A DNA stretch of 64,000 nucleotides, taken from positions 248,001-312,000 of the forward strand of contig NZ_CP197246.1 of assembly GCF_052076145.1 (NCBI RefSeq), read 5' to 3'. The first letter of the stretch is position 1. Every line of letters begins with the position of its first letter. This stretch comes from Kitasatospora sp052076145 (GTDB taxonomy: Bacteria; Actinomycetota; Actinomycetes; Streptomycetales; Streptomycetaceae). Both the position numbers and the translations under genes were made by a program. Shown here piece by piece: positions 59,952 to 64,000 of this stretch. The notes under the pieces are model-generated. The model was given only the letters and a program-made list of their open reading frames with translations, searched no databases and had not been told where the DNA came from.

Positions 59952-60653
59952 TCACGACCCGTCCACGGGCGGCGCCAGACCAGCGGTGCGGGCGGCGAGG
60001 CGGGCCTGCACGGTGAAGAGGCGGTCCCGTGCCTCCTGGTCGAGCTTGTCGAGGTGACCGTGCGCCTCGAGGGTGACGAAGCCGTGCACGGTGGCCCAGG
60101 CCAGCAGCGTCGCCTCCTCGGCGTCGGGCACCAGCGGGCTGCCGAACCGGCCGCGCTCGGCCGTGGCCGTGACGAGCTCGACCATGTGCTCCATCGCCCG
60201 CCGGGCGGCCGCCACGGTCGGGCCGTCCGCCGGGGCCGCGTACCCGGGCACCGGCGAGCCGAAGATGAGGGCGAAGCGCTCCGGATTCCGCAGCGCCCAC
60301 GCCCGGTAGGTCACACAGGTGGCCAGGAAGCGACCGTCCAGATCGTCCGGCGGCACGGTGTCCCGGGTCGCCGTCAGCGCGTCCGACAGGGTGTCGAACG
60401 AGTCGGCGACCAGCGCGGTCAGCAGCTCGTCCCGGTCGGCGAAGTAGCGGTACAGCGCGGGCGGAGTCATGCCCATGCTCCGGGCGATGTCGGTGAAGCG
60501 GAGGTTCGCGCTGCCGTGCTCGGCGATCAGCCCCAGCGCCGCCTGCTTGATCTCCTGCACGGTGCCGGCCCGCAACCGCTCACGGCGGCTCGGCCCGCCG
60601 CCCACCTCGGTCGACCCACCCGTCATCTCATCTCCATGGGCTCGGTTCTCCAT
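59952..60653 (-). CDS. TetR-family regulator
   Basis: 233 residues. HTH around residues 33-70 (QAALGLIAEHGSANLRFTDIARSMGMTPPALYRYFADRDELL), followed by a helical ligand-binding domain of the TetR_C_13 kind. Divergent from the MMPL exporter gene, with a 35-bp perfect palindrome between them. Almost certainly represses the exporter and itself. The start may be internal at M10 (EMTGGS). Confidence 0.92.
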   Translation of the reverse strand: MENRAHGDEMTGGSTEVGGGPSRRERLRAGTVQEIKQAALGLIAEHGSANLRFTDIARSMGMTPPALYRYFADRDELLTALVADSFDTLSDALTATRDTVPPDDLDGRFLATCVTYRAWALRNPERFALIFGSPVPGYAAPADGPTVAAARRAMEHMVELVTATAERGRFGSPLVPDAEEATLLAWATVHGFVTLEAHGHLDKLDQEARDRLFTVQARLAARTAGLAPPVDGS

Positions 60654-60693
60654 CTGCTCGGTTCTCCATCGGCTCCGTGCGGCAGCCCCGGCG

Positions 60694-60724
60694 TTGACAA
60701 TCCGTACCCGTCGAGGGATACGTT
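60694..60724 (+). promoter_or_regulatory. Promoter of the MMPL exporter gene
   Basis: TTGACA at 60694-60699 and TACGTT at 60719-60724, a spacing of 19 bp; the -10 hexamer runs into the palindromic operator. The spacing is slightly long but both elements are good. Confidence 0.55.
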
Positions 60725-60755
60725 ACGCCTCATAACAGCGTTATGAGGCGTAACG
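60721..60755. promoter_or_regulatory. TetR operator (perfect palindrome)
   Basis: A 16-bp arm at 60721-60736 (CGTTACGCCTCATAAC) is the exact reverse complement of 60740-60755, with AGC between. It overlaps the -10 region of the exporter promoter, as expected for repression by the divergently encoded TetR protein. Confidence 0.9.
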
Positions 60756-60796
60756 CTTTGCTGGGGCAGAGCCCCTCGCGACGTACGGAGGACTTC

Positions 60797-63040
60797 ATGT
60801 CCCAGGAAACAAGCAGTGGCGGGCCGGCCGCAGGCCCGCACAGACCCGGCCCGCTCGGCCGAATAGCCGGCTGGAGCTTTCGCAACCGTGGCCGCACGGT
60901 GCTGCTGTGGCTGCTCGCCGTCGGCGCGGCCTTCGGGCTCTCGGCCGGGCTCGGCGGGAAGTACAGCGCGGACTACACCGCCCCTGGCTCGGACTCCAAG
61001 CAGGCCCAGCAGCTGCTGACCCGGGACTACCCCGGGCTGGGCGGTGAGACGATCAGCCTGGTGCTGTCCTCCGACGGCGGTCTGACCGACGCCGCCGACC
61101 GGGCCCGGGTGCAGAGCCTGCTCGCCCGGATGACCGAGGTGCCGCACGTCAGCGGCATCGACGACCCGTACGGTCCGCGCGGCAAGGTGTCGCCCGACGG
61201 CCGCACGGCCCTCGGACAGATCCACCTCGACGTCGCCAACGCCCCCGACATGCCCAAGGCGGACACCCAGCGGCTGCTCGACCTGGCCCGGCCGGCCGAC
61301 GGCGGACTGCACGTGCACCTCGGCGGCATGACGGTCCAGCAGGCCGAGCAGGGCTCGATCGGCTCGGAGGGCATCGGCATGGCGGCCGCCGCCCTGATCC
61401 TGATCCTCACCTTCGGCTCGGTGGTGGCCGCCGGTCTGCCGCTGCTCACCGCCATCGGCGGACTCGCCGTCAGCAGCACCCTGCTGCCCGTCCTCGCGGC
61501 GATCATGCCGGTACCTGACTGGTCTACCTCGCTCGCCGCGATGCTCGGCATCGGCGTCGGCATCGACTACGCACTGCTCCTGGTCACCCGCTACCGCGAG
61601 TGGCGGGCCGAGGGTCTGGAGCCAGAGGGCGCGACGGTCGCCGCGCTGGACACCGCCGGTCGCGCGGTCGTGGTCGCCGGGCTGACCGTGGTGGTCAGCA
61701 TGCTCGGCCTGTTCGCGATGGGCCTGTCGTTCATGCGCGGCGCGGCGGTCTCGGCGATCCTCTCCGTGCTCGTCGTCCTGGCCGCCTCCGCCACCCTCTT
61801 CCCCGCCCTGCTCGGCTACCTCGGACGGCACATCGAGCGCCTCCGGCTGCCGCTGCCCCGGCGCCGCGCCGCGCAGCCCGCGAACGCGGTGTCCCCCGGC
61901 TGGCTGCGCTGGAGCCGACTGGTCGAACGCCACCGCGTGCTCGGCGCCGTCACCGGCGTCGTCGTGCTCCTCGCACTGGCCGCGCCCTTCCTCGGCGTCC
62001 GCTTCGGCTTCCCCGACGCGGGCAACGACCCCGCCGGTCGCTCCAACCGGCAGGCGTACGACACGGTGGCGGCCGGCTTCGGGCCGGGCAGCAACGGACC
62101 GCTGCTGCTGGTCGCCGAGCTCTCCCCCGGCACCCACGCGGATGCGGCCGCCGCCCTGCCCGCCACGCTGCGCGCGGTGCCCGGCGTCGTGGCCGTCACC
62201 CCTCCGACGCCCAGCTCCGACGGCCGGTCGCTGCTGATGACCGTCGTTCCGTCGAGCGGCCCGCAGAGCACGGACACCAAGGCCCTGGTCCGTGACCTCC
62301 GTGACCACGTCCTCCCCATCGCCGCAGGCCCCGGCGTCCGGGTGCACGTCGGCGGGGCGACCGCCAGCGCGATCGACAGCACCGACAACATCGCCCGCCG
62401 CATCCCGCTGCTCGTCGGCGGCGTGGTCACGGTGTCGATGCTCCTGCTGGTCGTCGCCTTCCGCAGCCTGGCCGTCGCCCTCAAGGCCGCCGTGATGAAC
62501 CTGCTCTCCGTCGGGGCCGCGTACGGCGTGGTCGCCCTCGTCCTGCAGGGCGGCACCGCCGGGCGGCTGATCGGCATCGACAACCCCACCCCGCTGCCCG
62601 CCTTCGTCCCCGTGCTGACCTTCGCGGTCCTGTTCGGCCTCTCGATGGACTACGAGGTGTTCCTGGTCAGCCGGATGCGCGAAGCCTGGCTGCGCTCGGG
62701 CGACAACGCCGAGTCCATCGTCAGCGGCCTGGCCGGCACCGCACGGGTGATCACCGCGGCGGCGGCCATCATGGTCGCCGTGTTCGCGGCCTTCATCCCC
62801 TCCCCCGACCTGCCGATCAAGGTGATCGGAGTCGGCATGGGGTCGGCCATCCTGATCGACGCCACGCTCGTCCGGCTGCTGCTGGTACCGGCCGTGATGC
62901 ACCTGCTCGGCCAGGGCAACTGGTGGCTGCCGACCTGGCTGGACCGGCGCCTGCCCCAACTCCACGTCGAGGGGCACGCCGACTTCTACCAACCGTCAGC
63001 CACCCCTGCGGCGCCCCGCTCCCCTGCGGCGGTCGGCTAG
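60797..63040 (+). CDS. MMPL-family transporter
   Basis: 747 residues, two repeated halves each with about six membrane helices and a large outer loop. Motifs AMLGIGVGIDYALLLVTRYRE and FGLSMDYEVFLVSRMRE are the central-helix signatures of MmpL proteins. Drives export of lipids or drugs by proton flow. The ATG at 60797 has GGAGG 5 nt upstream; an earlier in-frame ATG at 60743 is inside the operator and unlikely. Regulated by the divergent TetR. Followed by a stem-loop. Confidence 0.92.
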   Translation: MSQETSSGGPAAGPHRPGPLGRIAGWSFRNRGRTVLLWLLAVGAAFGLSAGLGGKYSADYTAPGSDSKQAQQLLTRDYPGLGGETISLVLSSDGGLTDAADRARVQSLLARMTEVPHVSGIDDPYGPRGKVSPDGRTALGQIHLDVANAPDMPKADTQRLLDLARPADGGLHVHLGGMTVQQAEQGSIGSEGIGMAAAALILILTFGSVVAAGLPLLTAIGGLAVSSTLLPVLAAIMPVPDWSTSLAAMLGIGVGIDYALLLVTRYREWRAEGLEPEGATVAALDTAGRAVVVAGLTVVVSMLGLFAMGLSFMRGAAVSAILSVLVVLAASATLFPALLGYLGRHIERLRLPLPRRRAAQPANAVSPGWLRWSRLVERHRVLGAVTGVVVLLALAAPFLGVRFGFPDAGNDPAGRSNRQAYDTVAAGFGPGSNGPLLLVAELSPGTHADAAAALPATLRAVPGVVAVTPPTPSSDGRSLLMTVVPSSGPQSTDTKALVRDLRDHVLPIAAGPGVRVHVGGATASAIDSTDNIARRIPLLVGGVVTVSMLLLVVAFRSLAVALKAAVMNLLSVGAAYGVVALVLQGGTAGRLIGIDNPTPLPAFVPVLTFAVLFGLSMDYEVFLVSRMREAWLRSGDNAESIVSGLAGTARVITAAAAIMVAVFAAFIPSPDLPIKVIGVGMGSAILIDATLVRLLLVPAVMHLLGQGNWWLPTWLDRRLPQLHVEGHADFYQPSATPAAPRSPAAVG

Positions 63041-63052
63041 GGGCCGACCCCA

Positions 63053-63082
63053 GCCGGGCGAGGCCACGACCGCTCGCCCGGC
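63053..63082 (+). terminator. Terminator after the MMPL gene
   Basis: 10-bp stem, GCCGGGCGAG (63053-63062) with CTCGCCCGGC (63073-63082), 10-nt loop, 12 nt past the stop codon. Confidence 0.65.
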
Positions 63083-63154
63083 GCAGCCCTCAGCCCTTCG
63101 GCATCATCACCGGCATGGATGTCGGCGGTCCGATGCGCGGGCGTCGTGGTGCCG

Positions 63155-64000
63155 TCACCGAGGCCCTGCGCCGGGCCCGACCACCGCCCGGGGAGAAGGG
63201 ATGTCGAGCTGCACGAACGGGTCGTGGTGAAAACGCTCGAGGGGCACTCCGCCGCGTCCCAGCACCCGGCCTGCGGCGATCATCATCGGGCCCGGTCCGC
63301 TGAGATACGCGTCGCAGTCCTGCCAGGGGCCGGACTCCGCCAGCACCCTGAGCAGTTGGCTGCCACCGGGCATCCGGCCTCCGCCCACGGGAGCGACGTC
63401 GTCCGAGACCGCCGCGCGGATGTCCAGCCAGCGGTGCTGCCGGGACAGGCGGCGGAGGTCGTCGAGCCCGTGGAACTCAGCTGCGGTGCGGGCTCCGACG
63501 AAGAGGTCGATCCGCCGCTGCACACCGTCCAGCGCGGCCTGTTCGATCAGCGCCCTGATCGGCGCGAGCCCGGTGCCACCGGCCACACACACCACGCCCC
63601 GGGTCGACCTCGGGTCGAGGACCATGTCACCGAGGGCGGGCCCCAGCCGGACGACGTCCCCGACCGAGGCCTGGTGCACCAGCGCGGTGCTGATCCGGCC
63701 ACCGGGAACAGCCCGGACGTGGAAGGTGATGGTCCCGTCCCCCCGTGGGGCGCCGGCCGGCGAGAAATAGCGCCAGACCTTCGGCCACCACGGTGTCTCC
63801 ATGCTGACGAACTGACCACCCCTGTACGCATAGGGCTGGTCGGTCCGTACGGTGATCTCCGCGAGGCCGGGTCCGTACGACCGGTGGTGGACGATCTCCG
63901 CATTCCAGACGGCCGGCCGTTCGGCGGCGTCGGCCGTGGCGGCGTGGTCCATGGCCTGCGCGACCGCCGCGTAGGCCCGAGCCCAGGCGGTGGCGACGTC
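63155..64000 (-). CDS. Flavohaemoglobin-like oxidoreductase, partial (start outside window)
   Basis: The frame is open to the window edge. The last visible 281 codons hold the reductase domains: FAD-binding RGGQFVSMETPW...WRYFSPAGAP, and NAD-binding VVCVAGGTGLAPIRALIEQA and YLSGPGPMMIAAG. The residues before the internal Met at 63952 (WARAYAAVAQAM) fit the end of a globin domain, so the full gene is probably a globin-reductase fusion (two-domain flavohaemoglobin type). It would use NAD(P)H to turn over NO or O2 at the haem. Remaining part is unseen. Confidence 0.75.
   Translation of the reverse strand, partial: DVATAWARAYAAVAQAMDHAATADAAERPAVWNAEIVHHRSYGPGLAEITVRTDQPYAYRGGQFVSMETPWWPKVWRYFSPAGAPRGDGTITFHVRAVPGGRISTALVHQASVGDVVRLGPALGDMVLDPRSTRGVVCVAGGTGLAPIRALIEQAALDGVQRRIDLFVGARTAAEFHGLDDLRRLSRQHRWLDIRAAVSDDVAPVGGGRMPGGSQLLRVLAESGPWQDCDAYLSGPGPMMIAAGRVLGRGGVPLERFHHDPFVQLDIPSPRAVVGPGAGPR

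Overview
This is high-GC actinobacterial DNA. Codon third positions are almost always G or C, GTG starts are frequent, and the gene families (AfsR-like SARP regulator, NB-ARC proteins with TPR tails, MoxR/DUF58 operon, IS630 and IS30 relics) point to Streptomycetaceae (Streptomyces or Kitasatospora). It reads like a chromosome arm: conserved accessory genes, one decayed mobile region and one biosynthetic gene cluster.

Layout. 0.3-3.3 kb: a YcnI-like copper protein and a secreted phosphoesterase. 3.3-5.6 kb: a translational GTPase (EF-G paralogue) read leftward behind a leader ORF and hairpin. 5.7-11.6 kb: acyltransferase, HNH-like lipoprotein, two alpha/beta hydrolases, GNAT acetyltransferase, methylthioadenosine phosphorylase and a DoxX protein. 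11.7-16.2 kb: a tightly overlapping DUF4129 / membrane protein / MoxR / DUF58 / membrane protein operon. 16.3-20.1 kb: an NB-ARC/TPR protein convergent with a CDP-glycerol-transferase-like protein. 20.5-21.8 kb: a KAS III-like enzyme with Ser in place of the catalytic Cys, paired with a carrier protein. 21.9-28.4 kb: a two-component system divergent from an ABC exporter, then an AfsR-like SARP regulator with 11-bp-spaced repeats upstream.

28.5-36.55 kb is a graveyard of mobile DNA. It holds a WD40 fragment abutting a tyrosine-recombinase remnant with two in-frame stops, an IS630 copy with perfect 25-bp inverted repeats but a broken transposase, a GH18-like gene, a pyridoxamine-oxidase fragment joined to a serine-recombinase fragment, a secreted protein, a frameshifted repeat protein, a membrane protein and an IS30 scrap.

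36.55-45.9 kb: an MFS transporter, two small unknown genes, a HTH-NACHT-membrane protein, a secreted cutinase-like hydrolase and a WGR-DUF4132 protein.

45.96-57.86 kb is the most interesting part: a probable, apparently unclassified RiPP (ribosomally made peptide) cluster. A leftward operon of nine genes plus a 40-residue acidic precursor-like ORF encodes a PhyH-type dioxygenase, a radical SAM enzyme with a PqqD-like tail, the precursor, a second radical SAM enzyme, two HPr-kinase-like proteins, an ABC exporter, a prolyl-oligopeptidase-like hydrolase and a DUF6445-like oxygenase. A third Fe/2-oxoglutarate oxygenase is divergent. A 15-bp-stem hairpin separates the precursor from the downstream enzymes. 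No lasso, lanthipeptide or thiopeptide marker gene is present.

57.9-64 kb: an aldo/keto reductase, a secreted HAD phosphatase, a TetR/MMPL pair with a 35-bp palindromic operator, and the reductase part of a flavohaemoglobin-like protein cut by the window edge.
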